Positions 8,808 through 18,703 are shown, numbered from the stretch's first letter. The stretch is DNA of 64,000 nt from Actinobacteria bacterium HGW-Actinobacteria-2 (GCA_002841335.1 PHEY01000001.1:248964-312963), one strand, 5' to 3'. A program made the numbers and translations. The notes: a model not told the origin generated them from the letters alone.

Positions 8808-9998
8808 TCATTCTAGAGCCGCTCGCCGGCGAGGCCGGACGAGCCCACCGGTGCGTACCTGATGCCACAGCTGGTGGCGGCGCGCCGGTGGCGGAACCAG
8901 TCCGAGGCGCTCCAAACGGAGCCGCCAGAAGTAGCGTCGGCGCTCGGCCTCGGGCAGCCGGGCCAGTGCGGCGACGGCCCGTTCGGCCCGCTCCGGACGC
9001 CACTCGGGCCGGATCACATAGGACAGTGTGTCCAGCAGATCCTGCGCGACCTCATCGCTGACCGGTGCCCGATCCTCGCGAAGCTGGGAGTCCAACAAGA
9101 TCCAGGGCAGCCGCAGAGGGTGCTGGTAGGGCGTCAGTGCCGACAGCAATCGGCTCAGACCCACCGTGTGCACCCGGGCACCGGCGCGCTGCAGTGCCAA
9201 CAGCTCCACGGCGTCCACTCCGATCGCCACCGAGGGCGTGCCCCAGCGCCGTGCCGCCGCGGCCTCGCCCCACTCCAGCCGCGCCTCCCATTCCCGGCAA
9301 CGCCAGCGGGCCTGCGCCACCAGCGCCGGGGGCATCGACGGCGAGGGCAACACCCGGATCGGGCCGGCTTCGGCGGCGGCCAGACGAATCGCCTCCACCA
9401 ACAGATCCAGTTCCGCGGTCGCGGTGATCGCTCCTGCGCCGGCCAGATCGCTGCCCAACACCAGCGTCCACTCCCCCGGACGGCCTCTGGGCAGTTCGAG
9501 CGGCAGGCCGCGCGCCAAGCCACCGGAGGCGGGCTGAAGCTGCGGCAGATGCTCGAAGTACCAATGGGCGGCCACCCGGTGATCCAGTGCCGCCTCCCGG
9601 CGGATGGCCGGAGGCCCATAGGCGTCCAGGCCCGGTTGAAGCACGTGAATGGCCGCACCAGGGACCAGTCGGGTCAATGCTCGGGCGACCTTGTGATCAA
9701 GGTCTTCGACCACCAGCGTGTCCACTCCGACCATCCGGGGCTCCAGCAGCGCGGCCAGCAGCGACAACTCCAGGTCGCCGGGATCCCATTGGGCCGGATG
9801 AAAAGGGGCCAACAGCCCGTTGAGGTCGACGACCTCTTCGAACTCCCCCGCGACGATCTGCGGACGGCCGGCCAGCTCCGGGATCATTGCATCCGACCAG
9901 GTGAGCACAGTGCGGGGGTGTTGGAAGCCGGATCGGGACACGGCAGCGCGCAGCAACCGCAGGCCCGCACCGGTACGGATCGCGGCCAATGTGGTCAT
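8808..9998 (-). CDS. Putative alpha-2,8-polysialyltransferase-like protein
   Basis: A 396-residue protein without membrane segments. Its middle part ([55 protein letters not shown]) resembles bacterial polysialyltransferase-family (POLYST) proteins, in which a two-Rossmann glycosyltransferase contains a conserved D-G-Y-GP segment. Residues [25 protein letters not shown] could be the nucleotide-sugar side. It overlaps the upstream GT2 gene by ATGA and ends 4 bp before hisD. The pair probably builds a surface or cell-wall glycan. The family call is from memory of sequence patterns and is moderate at best. Confidence 0.45.
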   Translation of the reverse strand: MTTLAAIRTGAGLRLLRAAVSRSGFQHPRTVLTWSDAMIPELAGRPQIVAGEFEEVVDLNGLLAPFHPAQWDPGDLELSLLAALLEPRMVGVDTLVVEDLDHKVARALTRLVPGAAIHVLQPGLDAYGPPAIRREAALDHRVAAHWYFEHLPQLQPASGGLARGLPLELPRGRPGEWTLVLGSDLAGAGAITATAELDLLVEAIRLAAAEAGPIRVLPSPSMPPALVAQARWRCREWEARLEWGEAAAARRWGTPSVAIGVDAVELLALQRAGARVHTVGLSRLLSALTPYQHPLRLPWILLDSQLREDRAPVSDEVAQDLLDTLSYVIRPEWRPERAERAVAALARLPEAERRRYFWRLRLERLGLVPPPARRHQLWHQVRTGGLVRPRRRAALE

Positions 9999-10975
9999 GG
10001 GCGCACTCCCACCCGGCGCAGCACCGGTGCCAGCACCGCGCGCCGCTGGGCGTCGACCTGGTACACCGCCGCGGACACCACTGGTCGCGGCACCGCGGCG
10101 AGTACCCGTGCCGCCTGAGTGATCAGGGCATGGCGTACTTGCCGGCGTCGGGTCTGGCTCAGATGCTGCACGGTCAGTGCCAGCAATGACTGCACCAGCT
10201 TTGCCAAAAGACGCTCCTGGTCGGGGTCGGACGCCACGCCACGCCGCACCGAATCCAGGGCAGTCAGGTAGCCGAGTCGACGTTGATCATCAGCTTGGGT
10301 GAGCGAGCGCGGAAGCCCACGTCGATAGAACGCCCCCGGCGCATCGGCGACAACATAGGCGGTGTCGGCCAGGTGCAGGCGCCACATCAGCTCCCGGTCT
10401 TCGGCACTGGGCAGGTCCTCGTCGAACCGCAACAGCCCCTCATCCAGGAGCCTGCGGTGAAAGAGGCCGGCGAACATCGCCGGGTGATCGACCATCGTCC
10501 GCGACGTCGACGGCAGGATGCCCGCTCGTCCAGGCAGCCGGACGCCCCGGCGCGACTCCGGCGCCGCCAGCAGGCTGCGCTGGCGCTCGGCGACCAACAC
10601 CACGTCGGTGCGCACGAAGTCGGCACCCACGCGATCAAGCGCAGCGCGCAGCACCTCCAGCCGTCCGGGTGCGAACCAGTCGTCGGCATCGAGGAAGCCG
10701 ATCAGGCGTCCGGTCGCCTGCGAGAGCCCGGCGTTGCGGGCCGCGCACACCCCGTATCCCGCACTGGCGATCACCCGCAGACTGCCACCTGGCACTCCTG
10801 CGGTGGCAGCGATCTCCGCGCTGGCGTCGGTGGAGTGATCATCGACCACGATCACCTCCAGGCCGCCGGGGTCGGGCAGTTGCTCGGCCAGCCCGGCCAG
10901 GGCGTCGCCGATGAAGTCGGCACCGTTGTGCACCGGGATGATGATGCTCACCTCCGGACGGTCACCACTGGTCAT
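9995..10975 (-). CDS. GT2 family glycosyltransferase
   Basis: A 326-residue GT-A-fold inverting glycosyltransferase. The N-terminus VSIIIPVHNGADFI, the nucleotide-binding VIVVDDHSTD, the DxD motif in IGFLDADDWFAP and the acceptor/base region PSAEDRELMWRL are diagnostic. No transmembrane helix is visible, so it is cytoplasmic or peripheral. The C-terminal about 90 residues are helical and basic. It is the first gene of the run leading into hisD, divergent from the DUF554 gene. The sugar and acceptor are unknown. Confidence 0.88.
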   Translation of the reverse strand: MTSGDRPEVSIIIPVHNGADFIGDALAGLAEQLPDPGGLEVIVVDDHSTDASAEIAATAGVPGGSLRVIASAGYGVCAARNAGLSQATGRLIGFLDADDWFAPGRLEVLRAALDRVGADFVRTDVVLVAERQRSLLAAPESRRGVRLPGRAGILPSTSRTMVDHPAMFAGLFHRRLLDEGLLRFDEDLPSAEDRELMWRLHLADTAYVVADAPGAFYRRGLPRSLTQADDQRRLGYLTALDSVRRGVASDPDQERLLAKLVQSLLALTVQHLSQTRRRQVRHALITQAARVLAAVPRPVVSAAVYQVDAQRRAVLAPVLRRVGVRP

Positions 10976-11102
10976 CGCGTACTGTCACCACCCTTCGTCC
11001 CTCAGTAGGCCACAGCCAGACCTCGCGACTGCGACAGCCAGGTGAACGTCGGGGAACCATTCGCCGAACCCCGGGCCGGACGGGGTCTGCGGCCGTGATT
11101 GA

Positions 11103-11849
11103 ATGGCGGCCATGTTCATCGGCGCAGGAACGGTCATCAACGTCATCACCGTGGTGGTCGGCAGCCTGTTGGGACTGGTGATCGGCCACCGCTTTCCGGA
11201 ACGGACCCGGCACGTGGTCACCCAGATCCTGGGCCTGATCTCACTGGTGATCGGCGCCCAGTCGATCGCACAGGGCTTCTCGTCGGCCTTCGCCGAAGCG
11301 GTCGGCCCGAACGCCCGCCTGCTGATCGTCCTCGGTGCCCTGCTGATCGGCGGGGTCTTCGGCTCGTTCGTCCGCCTGGAAGAGCGCCTCGACGGTGCCG
11401 CCGACTGGCTGCGGCAGAGGTTCGCCAAAGGAGCCGACCAGCACACCTTCATCGAAGGCGCGGTGACCTCAACTCTGATCTTCTGCGTCGGCCCGCTGGC
11501 CATTCTCGGCTCGCTCAGCGACGGCATGGGGCACGGTGCCGATCAGCTGATCATCAAGGCGGTCATGGACGGCTTCGCCGCGATGGCCTTCGCCACCAGC
11601 CTCGGCATCGGGGTGGCCTTCTCCACGATCCCCCTGGCGCTGTACCAGGGGGCGCTCACCCTGCTGGGCTTCTGGCTGGGCAATGTGGTGCCCCAAGCGA
11701 ATCTGGACGCGCTGACAGCCACCGGTGGGGTGATTCTGCTGGGGCTGGGCCTGCGCCTGATGAACATCAAACAGGTCCCGATCGGCGACTTCCTGCCGTC
11801 GTTGGTGGTCGCTCCGGTTCTGGTCGCTGCCGTGGCGGCGTTGGTCTGA
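11103..11849 (+). CDS. DUF554 family membrane protein
   Basis: A 248-residue integral membrane protein with six or seven hydrophobic helices. It carries the family hallmarks: a GxGTxxNVxxxxxGSLLG first helix (FIGAGTVINVITVVVGSLLG), FIEGAVTSTLIFCVGPLAILGS and AMAFATSLGIGVAFS. The function is unknown, possibly transport. The ATG at 11112 is an equally good start. It is followed after 2 bp by ybaK. Confidence 0.85.
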   Translation: MAAMFIGAGTVINVITVVVGSLLGLVIGHRFPERTRHVVTQILGLISLVIGAQSIAQGFSSAFAEAVGPNARLLIVLGALLIGGVFGSFVRLEERLDGAADWLRQRFAKGADQHTFIEGAVTSTLIFCVGPLAILGSLSDGMGHGADQLIIKAVMDGFAAMAFATSLGIGVAFSTIPLALYQGALTLLGFWLGNVVPQANLDALTATGGVILLGLGLRLMNIKQVPIGDFLPSLVVAPVLVAAVAALV

Positions 11850-11851
11850 TC

Positions 11852-12331
11852 ATGGCCGCCACCCCTGCCACCGCCGTCCTGGACGCCGCCGGCGTCAGCT
11901 ACCGGCTACACAGCTATGACCACGATCCGGCCAACACCAACTACGGCGCCGAAGCGTCCGCAGCGTTGGGGATCGACCCTGATCAGATGTTCAAGACCCT
12001 GGTGATCGACATCGGCGCCACCCGCAGCGAGCTGGCCGTGGCCGTTGTCCCGGTCTCGGGCCAATTGGGCCTGAAACAGTTCGCCGCAGAACTCGGCGCG
12101 AAGCGCGCCGCCCTGGCCGAGGCGGGCCTGGTCACTCGGACCACCGGCTACATCCTGGGAGGGGTCTCACCCCTGGGCCAGAAGGTGGCGCTGCCCACCC
12201 TGATCGACGAAACCGCCGAGCTGTGGGACACCATCTTCGTCTCGGCGGGACGCCGCGGGATGGATATCGAACTGGCCCCGGCCGACCTGGCCCGGCTGAC
12301 CGGAGCCCGATTCGCAGACCTGGCTCGCTAG
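11852..12331 (+). CDS. ybaK: Cys-tRNA(Pro)/Ala-tRNA deacylase, YbaK/EbsC family
   Basis: A 159-residue editing-domain protein that hydrolyses mischarged aminoacyl-tRNA in trans. The pattern TNYGAEASAALGIDPDQMFKTLV with the key lysine, then TGYILGGVSPLGQK and ALPTLIDETAELWDTIFVSAGRRG, matches YbaK closely. The ATG at 11852 immediately follows the DUF554 stop. It converges with the CYTH-CHAD gene, only 2 bp apart. Substrate choice between Cys-tRNA(Pro) and other tRNAs cannot be read from the sequence. Confidence 0.92.
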   Translation: MAATPATAVLDAAGVSYRLHSYDHDPANTNYGAEASAALGIDPDQMFKTLVIDIGATRSELAVAVVPVSGQLGLKQFAAELGAKRAALAEAGLVTRTTGYILGGVSPLGQKVALPTLIDETAELWDTIFVSAGRRGMDIELAPADLARLTGARFADLAR

Positions 12332-12333
12332 GG

Positions 12334-13782
12334 CTACAGCAGCTCGGCCAGCGCCGCCCGCGCGGCGGCCAGCGACTCACGGATCGCGCGATCCTCCAGT
12401 GCCCTCAGCTCATCGAACGGAGCCCGATCGGCGCCGTTCTGCACCGCGGCCCAGGACACGTCGGAGACGAACTGGTTGCCGATGACCGCGTCCTGCACGG
12501 CCCCCAGCCAGCCGGCCACGGCCGTCCAGCCGGCCACCGTGGCCTCGCCGTCGTCTGGACGCACGCGCGCCACCAGCTCCGCGCCGTAGCGGGCGGCCTT
12601 GGCCGCCTTGCGCACGTCGTGCCAGCGGGTCAGATCGGACGGGCGCGCCTCGGCGCGCAGCACAGCTTGTCGTACTCGTGCCACCGCTTGGTCGAACATC
12701 TGCGGTAGCAGAATCGCGCCGGACTCCCCGGCCATGGGATGCAGCGGCGGTGCGGCCAGCAGCTGCTCCAGGCTCAGCTGCAGGCGCCGGTAGCGATCGG
12801 TCATCATGCTGGTCACCAGCGCCTTGTGGGCCTGCTCGTGGTGCCCCACCACCGCCTTCTCGATCGCCGGACGCACGACGGCGGCGTCGGCCTCGGACAG
12901 GTGGTCGAGTTTGTCTGCCAGCCGAGCCGTCAGCACCTCGGTGTCTCGCGGGACGCCGAGCATCTCGCCGGACCAGCGGAGTTCCTCTCGCAACCCGCGG
13001 ATCGCCACCGCCCGGAAGGCGCCTTCGAAAGTACGCAAGGTGCACCGCAATCGGCGGGTCGCCACCCGGCTGCGGTGAACCGCCTCAGGTTCGTCGCGGA
13101 TCACCGGAAGCTCCAGGGCCTGCAGCACTCCGACCTGGGTGGCCAGATAGCCACTGACCACTTCGGCCACCGACGCCGAACCCCGGTCCTCCGCCAGCCG
13201 GGCCACCTCGTCGGCCAGCGCCTGGGCCAGCTTGGACGGGCTCGCTGAGCGTGGCACTCCCGCAGCAGCCAAGGCAGCCTCGACGGCGTCCAGCAGTGCT
13301 GGAGACCCGCCGACCAGCTCCACCTCGGCTTCGGTCCACTCCTTGCTGCCGCCGGCGACACTGGTCACCACTTCGTCGGCACTGGCGATCGCCAGCACGG
13401 TGCCATCGGCACCCAACAACTCCCGTGAGGTACGGCGGGTACGGATCTGCGCCACCGGATACAACGGACGCTCCCCCACGCTGGCCGTGACCAGGTCGCG
13501 CAGCTCCCGCGGCATTCGCTCTCCACAGTGGGGCAGATGCACTTCAACACGCTCGTCAGGGTTCTGAGTCGGCAGCTTGGCCTGCCAGCCGGCGTCCGGC
13601 CCGCCGGTTCGCCGGCGGATCAACTGGCGCGCCGCGTTCAGTCGCAGATCAGGGGTGTCGTAGTACACCGAGACCTGCTCGTATTGGGTGGTGGCACCCT
13701 CGGCCGCGATGGCATCAAGACTCGGGAGTTGCTGGCCCTTCGCCAGCGCGAACTTCCGTTCGGTCTCGATGCCGGTCGTCAT
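12334..13782 (-). CDS. CYTH and CHAD domain-containing protein
   Basis: A 482-residue two-domain protein. The N-terminal CYTH (triphosphate tunnel) domain, about residues 1-200, starts with ETERKF in place of the canonical ExExK strand and includes VSVYYDTPDLRL and QLIRRRTGG. CYTH enzymes hydrolyse triphosphates or make cAMP/thiamine triphosphate products. The C-terminal CHAD domain (about 215-480) is all-helical with conserved basic and histidine positions (VHRSRVATRRLRCTLRTF, WHDVRKAAKAARYGAEL) and binds polyphosphate. Most likely an inorganic triphosphatase with a polyphosphate-binding module. It starts 5 bp after the upstream gene. Confidence 0.9.
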   Translation of the reverse strand: MTTGIETERKFALAKGQQLPSLDAIAAEGATTQYEQVSVYYDTPDLRLNAARQLIRRRTGGPDAGWQAKLPTQNPDERVEVHLPHCGERMPRELRDLVTASVGERPLYPVAQIRTRRTSRELLGADGTVLAIASADEVVTSVAGGSKEWTEAEVELVGGSPALLDAVEAALAAAGVPRSASPSKLAQALADEVARLAEDRGSASVAEVVSGYLATQVGVLQALELPVIRDEPEAVHRSRVATRRLRCTLRTFEGAFRAVAIRGLREELRWSGEMLGVPRDTEVLTARLADKLDHLSEADAAVVRPAIEKAVVGHHEQAHKALVTSMMTDRYRRLQLSLEQLLAAPPLHPMAGESGAILLPQMFDQAVARVRQAVLRAEARPSDLTRWHDVRKAAKAARYGAELVARVRPDDGEATVAGWTAVAGWLGAVQDAVIGNQFVSDVSWAAVQNGADRAPFDELRALEDRAIRESLAAARAALAELL

Positions 13783-13787
13783 GCCGG

Positions 13788-14414
13788 TCAGCCCTCCTCG
13801 GTGGTGACCACGCCCAGTTCGTCGACCGTCGGCGACGCCTCAGGCACCTCAACACGCTTCGTCCGTCGTCGTGGGCCCGGATCCTCGTCGTCGGGACCCA
13901 GCGAGGATGCCAGCAGCACCGGGGTGACAGCGGCAAAGCCCCAGACCGCCAGCGCTGACCACGCCCGCAGCTCCAGCGACATCGAAACGGTGTCGCCGCG
14001 TACGGCCTTGGCGAGCCGTTCGGCGAAGGGGCCAGGACCCATCACCTCGCCGAGCTTCCAGCACACCAAGCCGGCCAGAAGCCCCGACCCCGCAGCCAGC
14101 AGCGCCGAAGGCCACCCCAACGGACGGAACCACTTCCAGGTGAGGATGCCCAGCCCCGTGCCGACCAGCGCGCCGGTGATCACGTACCAGACGTCGGCAG
14201 AGACCACCTGGGTCAAGCCGCGCTCACCGATCACGGCAGACTCATCGGGTTGGATCGTGTAGGCCGGAAGATCCACCACCCCGGACCAGAACACCGCGGC
14301 CAGCCCGCCGACGACCAGCGACAGCCCCACCAGCAGTGCGATCCAGGCGACCACGGACGAGGACGCGGGCGGCTCGCTCTGTTCGGTGAAGTCCTCAGCG
14401 ATGGTGGTGCTCAC
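13788..14414 (-). CDS. Membrane protein, DUF2567-like
   Basis: A 208-residue protein with about four transmembrane helices (near residues 22-45, 78-92, 103-120 and 150-170) and a charged cytoplasmic tail (DDEDPGPRRRTKR). It resembles actinobacterial DUF2567 proteins, of unknown function. The GTG start lies 7 nt after a TATCCT -10 box. It is followed 5 bp later by the CYTH-CHAD gene, so the two are probably cotranscribed. Confidence 0.65.
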   Translation of the reverse strand: MSTTIAEDFTEQSEPPASSSVVAWIALLVGLSLVVGGLAAVFWSGVVDLPAYTIQPDESAVIGERGLTQVVSADVWYVITGALVGTGLGILTWKWFRPLGWPSALLAAGSGLLAGLVCWKLGEVMGPGPFAERLAKAVRGDTVSMSLELRAWSALAVWGFAAVTPVLLASSLGPDDEDPGPRRRTKRVEVPEASPTVDELGVVTTEEG

Positions 14415-14421
14415 GGACAGC

Positions 14422-14427
14422 AGGATA
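14422..14427 (-). promoter_or_regulatory. -10 element (TATCCT), leaderless start for DUF2567-like gene
   Basis: On the minus strand TATCCT is followed by 7 nt and then the GTG start at 14414. There is no Shine-Dalgarno sequence. Confidence 0.5.
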
Positions 14428-14477
14428 GCCGAGTGACCCCGCAGAACCGGTGGTCACGGCCGTCATTGTCCGCCGGT

Positions 14478-17400
14478 CTAGACGTTCACACACGACGGGC
14501 CCAGCAACGCCTTCAGGTCGGCCATCAGTGGCCGCGACGGCGACACCCGCAGGGTCTCGTCCAGCTTCCAGATCTTGCTGCCATTGGTCGCCGAGATCAG
14601 CTTCACCCGTACCTCGGTGGCGCCAGGATGTGCGCGCAGCACTTGTCGCAACTGCTCCACGACCGCCGGGGTGCAGCGCACGGCCGGCATCTGGATCAGC
14701 AGCGGGCCGGACGGACCCTCCGACACGTCCGGGAAGGAGACCTCTTGACCGGTCATCTCCAGGCTGTCGTCCTTGGTGCGCACCCGGCCCTTGATCCGCA
14801 CGATCGTGTCGCTGGCCAACGACAGCGCGACCGTGGCGTAGACCTTCGGGAACAGCAGCACCTCGATGGCCGACTCCAGATCCTCCACGGTGACGATCGC
14901 CCACAGATCACCGTTCTTGGTCTGCTTGCGCACCACCTGGGTGATCATGCCGGCGATGGTGACCATGCCGTCGCGGGGCCCGTCGTCTGCGCGCAGCTCG
15001 CCGATGCTCAGGTCTCGGTGCGCCCCCAGGACGTGTTCCAGCCCCTGCAACGGATGATCGGACACATACAGGCCGAGCATCTCGCGTTCGAATGCGAGTC
15101 GAACCCGCTTGTCCCATTCGGGGATGTCCGGCACCGGTGAAGCGCCGACCTTGTCGGTGCCACCGAAGTCGCCGAAGAGATCATCTTGGCCATTGGCCTG
15201 GTTGCGCTTCAGGTCGATCACCTCGTCGACTCGGCGCTCGAAGCACTCCATCAACGACCGACGGGTGTGACCCATCGAGTCGAACGCGCCGGCCTTGATC
15301 AGCGACTCGATCACTCGCTTGTTGCAGGCGACCAGCGGAATCTGATCGAGGAAGGCGTTGAAGTCGACGGCCTTGCCGCATTCGGAGCGAGCCTCGACGA
15401 TGCCCGCCACCACGTTGTCGCCGACATTGCGCACCGCGGCCAAGCCGTAACGGACGTCCACGCCGACCGGGGTGAACATGCCCACGGACTCGTTCACGTC
15501 CGGCGGCAGTACCTGGATGCCCATTCGTCGGCACTCGCCCAGATAGAGCGCGGTCTTGTCCTTGTCGGACTTCACCGACTCCAGCAGTGCGGCCATGAAC
15601 TCGGCCGGGTAGTTCGCCTTGAGGTAGGCCGTCCAGTAGGAGATCACCCCGTAGGCAGCCGAGTGGGCTTTGTTGAAGGCGTAGGCGGCGAAGGGAACCA
15701 TGATCTCCCACAGCGTGGAGATCGCCTTGTCGGAGAAGCCGTTGGCCTTCATGCCGGTGCTGAACGGCTTGAACTCGGCCTCCAGCACCTCCTTCTTCTT
15801 CTTGCCCATGGCTCGGCGCAGCAGGTCGGCCTGACCCAGGCTGTAGCCGGCGACGCGCTGAGCGATCTGCTGGATCTGCTCCTGATAGACGATCAGGCCG
15901 TAGGTCATGTCCAAGATGTCGGCCAGGGGCTCAGCCAGCTCGGGGTGAATCGGCTCGACCTTCTGGCGTCCGGTCTTGCGCAGCGCATAGTTGGTGTGGC
16001 TGTCGGCACCCATCGGGCCGGGACGGTAGAGCGCAATGGTCGCCGAGATGTCTTCGAAGTTGTCCGGACGCATCATCTTCAGCAGCGAACGCAGGCCGCC
16101 GCCGTCCAGCTGGAAGACGCCCAGGGTTTCCCCGGAGCCGAGCAACTCGTAGGTGGCCGGATCGGTCATGTCGCGACGCAGCGCGTCCAGGTCCAGGTCG
16201 ATGCCACGGTTCACCTTCACGTTGCGCACCGCGTCATCGAGGATGGTCAGGTTCCGCAGGCCCAGGAAGTCCATCTTGACCAGGCCGAGCGCCTCGCAGC
16301 TCGGGTAGTCGAACTGGGTGATGATCTGGCCGTCCTGCTCCCGCTTCATGATCGGGATGACGTCCATCAGTGGCGCACTGGACATGATCACGCCGGCGGC
16401 ATGGACGCCCCACTGCCGCTTCAGACCCTCGATGCCGCGGGCGGTGTCGACCACCAGTTTGGCCTCGGGGTCGGACTCGTACAGCTCGCGGAACTCGGTG
16501 CCTTCGCCGTAACGCTCGTTCTGCGGGTCGAACACATAGGGCAACGGCAGGTCCTTGCCCTGTACCGGGGCCGGGTAGGCCTTGGTGAGCTTCTCCCCCA
16601 TCGAGAACGGCATGCCCAGGACGCGACCGGCGTCCTTGATCGCCTGCTTGGCCTTGATGGTGCCGTAGGTGACGATCTGGCAGACCCGGTCGTCGCCGTA
16701 TTTCTCGGTGACGTAGCGGATCACCTCGCCGCGACGACGATCGTCGAAGTCGACGTCGAAGTCAGGCATCGAGGGACGTTCGGGATTCAAGAAGCGTTCG
16801 AAGATCAGGCCGTGCGGCACCGGATCCAGGTCGGTGATGCCCATCGCGTAGGCGCACATCGAACCGGCACCCGACCCACGTCCCGGACCCACCCGGATCC
16901 CGTTGCGCTTGGCCCAGTTGATGAAGTCGGCCACCACCAGGAAGTAGCCCCCGTAGCCCTTGCCGATGATCACTTCTTCTTCGTACTCGGCCTGTTTGAC
17001 CGCGTAGTCCGGGACGCCCTCGGGGAAGCGTTTCATCAGGCCGGTGTTGACCTCCTTGATGAACCAACTGGTCTCCGACTCACCGTCGGGAACCGGAAAC
17101 TCCGGCATGTAGGTGCCGGTGCCCTCGTCGAAACTGGTGCTGCACCGCTCGGCGATGGCCAAGGTGTTGTCACAGGCGTCGGGCAGGTTGGAGAAGAGCT
17201 GCCGCATCTCCTCGGCCGACTTCAGGTAGTACCCGCTGCCGTTGAACTTGAAGCGATTGGGGGTGTCCTTGTTCGCGCCGGCCGACACGCACAGCAAGGT
17301 GTCGTGGTCCTCGGCATCGGAGGCGCGAACGTAGTGCAGATCGTTGGTGGCCACCAACGGCAGCTTGAGGTCCTTGGCGATCCGCAACAGGTCGTCGCGC

Positions 17401-17996
17401 ACCCGGGTCTCGATGTCCAGGCCGTGATCCATCAGCTCGACGAAGAAGTTGTCTGCACCGAAGATGTCGCGGAACTCTGCCGCCGAAGCCAGCGCCTCCT
17501 TGTACTGTCCCAGGCGCAGGTAGGTCTGCACCTCGCCGGACGGGCAGCCGGTGGTGGCGATCAGGCCTTCGTGGTAGCTGTTCAGCAGTTCCCGGTCGGC
17601 ACGCGGCTTGTAGAAAAAGCCCTCCAGCGAACTCAGGGAGCTCAGCCGGAACAGGTTGTGCATACCCTGGGCGCTCTCGGCCCACACCGTCATGTGGGTG
17701 TAGGCGCCCTTGGAGGCCACGTCGTCGCCGGTGCCATCGCCGAACTGCACCCGCTTACGCTCGCTGCGGTGGGTCTTGGGGGTCAGGTAGGCCTCCAGGC
17801 CGATGATCGGCTTCACCGCAGAGTTCTTGGCCACCTTGTAGAACTCGTAGGCGCCGAACAGGTTGCCGTGGTCGGTCACCGCCAACGCGTTCATGCCGAG
17901 GCTCTCGGCGGTGGAAACCAGGTCCTTCAGCCGTGCAGCACCGTCCAACATCGAATATTCCGAGTGGCAATGCAGGTGGACGAATTCGGCCGACAC
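14478..17996 (-). CDS. dnaE: DNA polymerase III subunit alpha
   Basis: The 1172-residue replicative polymerase. The N-terminal PHP domain has intact metal-ligand motifs (HLHCHSEYSMLDG, AVTDHGNLFG, TNDLHYV), consistent with the Mg/Zn-dependent proofreading exonuclease known for actinobacterial DnaE1. The polymerase active site PDFDVDFDDRRRGEV is near residue 410. A beta-clamp/OB region lies near the C-terminus (VTIAGMITQVVRKQTKNGDLWAIV). The GTG at 17996 is preceded by GGAGG at about 9 nt. Length and domains match DnaE1 rather than DnaE2/ImuC. Confidence 0.97.
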   Translation of the reverse strand: MSAEFVHLHCHSEYSMLDGAARLKDLVSTAESLGMNALAVTDHGNLFGAYEFYKVAKNSAVKPIIGLEAYLTPKTHRSERKRVQFGDGTGDDVASKGAYTHMTVWAESAQGMHNLFRLSSLSSLEGFFYKPRADRELLNSYHEGLIATTGCPSGEVQTYLRLGQYKEALASAAEFRDIFGADNFFVELMDHGLDIETRVRDDLLRIAKDLKLPLVATNDLHYVRASDAEDHDTLLCVSAGANKDTPNRFKFNGSGYYLKSAEEMRQLFSNLPDACDNTLAIAERCSTSFDEGTGTYMPEFPVPDGESETSWFIKEVNTGLMKRFPEGVPDYAVKQAEYEEEVIIGKGYGGYFLVVADFINWAKRNGIRVGPGRGSGAGSMCAYAMGITDLDPVPHGLIFERFLNPERPSMPDFDVDFDDRRRGEVIRYVTEKYGDDRVCQIVTYGTIKAKQAIKDAGRVLGMPFSMGEKLTKAYPAPVQGKDLPLPYVFDPQNERYGEGTEFRELYESDPEAKLVVDTARGIEGLKRQWGVHAAGVIMSSAPLMDVIPIMKREQDGQIITQFDYPSCEALGLVKMDFLGLRNLTILDDAVRNVKVNRGIDLDLDALRRDMTDPATYELLGSGETLGVFQLDGGGLRSLLKMMRPDNFEDISATIALYRPGPMGADSHTNYALRKTGRQKVEPIHPELAEPLADILDMTYGLIVYQEQIQQIAQRVAGYSLGQADLLRRAMGKKKKEVLEAEFKPFSTGMKANGFSDKAISTLWEIMVPFAAYAFNKAHSAAYGVISYWTAYLKANYPAEFMAALLESVKSDKDKTALYLGECRRMGIQVLPPDVNESVGMFTPVGVDVRYGLAAVRNVGDNVVAGIVEARSECGKAVDFNAFLDQIPLVACNKRVIESLIKAGAFDSMGHTRRSLMECFERRVDEVIDLKRNQANGQDDLFGDFGGTDKVGASPVPDIPEWDKRVRLAFEREMLGLYVSDHPLQGLEHVLGAHRDLSIGELRADDGPRDGMVTIAGMITQVVRKQTKNGDLWAIVTVEDLESAIEVLLFPKVYATVALSLASDTIVRIKGRVRTKDDSLEMTGQEVSFPDVSEGPSGPLLIQMPAVRCTPAVVEQLRQVLRAHPGATEVRVKLISATNGSKIWKLDETLRVSPSRPLMADLKALLGPSCVNV

Positions 17997-18133
17997 TGAC
18001 CAGGACCTCCGGTCTGGATGGATTGCAGAAACCTGGCGCTGGGGGAAGTCAGCGGAGCTTCACCTTAACTCTGCCAGCTGACGATCCGCGGCCCCGACTC
18101 ACCCCTGAGCAGCGGTCTTCGACAACTTCGTGC

Positions 18134-18697
18134 TCAGGACTCCAACAGCTCGACCAGTCGGACCATGGTGTTCAGATTTCGAGCGGTCAGCACCGCCGGC
18201 GCGGCGACCCGCGCCATCCCCGCCGCGAGCCGAGAGGATGCCTGGCCGTCAGGGAAGGCGGCGAAGACGTCCGCCCCCACGACCTGCAGCCTTTCGGTGC
18301 CCGACGCCAGCGCCACCAGCCGATCGATCGTGGCCTGGTCCAGTTCACGATCGGCGCAGGCGATCACCGTCCGGGCCGGATCGCCGGAGGCGAACGGGTG
18401 TTGATCGATCAGTGCTCGTAGTTGTGCGCCCGTGCGGATCACCACCGCCACGTCCATCCGCAACTCGGCAGCGATCGCGACGCTCAACGCCGCGGCCAGG
18501 TCCTCGTCGTAGCCGGAGGCTCGAAAGAGCAGGTTTCCGCTGCGCAGCACGGTGGTCAACTCGGTCCACCCCAGCCCGCGCGCGACATCAATCAGAGCCG
18601 ACATCGACAGCTGAGCGGCCCGACCGACATTCACCCCGCGCAGAAGTGCCACCCGCCGTGGCGGTGGAGTCCCATCGGGGCGGTGAGCTACCGTCAT
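18134..18697 (-). CDS. DUF1697 domain-containing protein
   Basis: A 187-residue protein of the DUF1697 family (function unknown). The conserved opening RRVALLRGVNVGR and the LTTVLRSGNLLF segment identify it. ATG 18697 is chosen because a GATAAT -10 box ends 6 nt before it; longer in-frame extensions would cross into arginase. It is divergent from rocF with only 39 bp between start codons. Confidence 0.8.
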   Translation of the reverse strand: MTVAHRPDGTPPPRRVALLRGVNVGRAAQLSMSALIDVARGLGWTELTTVLRSGNLLFRASGYDEDLAAALSVAIAAELRMDVAVVIRTGAQLRALIDQHPFASGDPARTVIACADRELDQATIDRLVALASGTERLQVVGADVFAAFPDGQASSRLAAGMARVAAPAVLTARNLNTMVRLVELLES

Positions 18698-18703
18698 AGC
18701 TGG

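Noticed and set aside
11099-12331. A single open frame that seems to fuse an Arg-rich domain to YbaK
   Set aside because: The upstream part is the alternate frame of the DUF554 gene. A proper ATG for YbaK is at 11852, 2 bp after the DUF554 stop.
14478-17996. DnaE as the error-prone DnaE2/ImuC type
   Set aside because: The length of 1172 residues, an intact PHP metal-site pattern and the absence of imuA/imuB neighbours point to the replicative DnaE1.
15186-17999. A 937-codon plus-strand open frame opposite dnaE, and an 890-codon one opposite gltB (22711-25383)
   Set aside because: Both lie antisense to unmistakable conserved genes. Their residues are mostly His/Gln/Arg/Val/Leu/Gly, as expected from reverse reading of high-GC codons.
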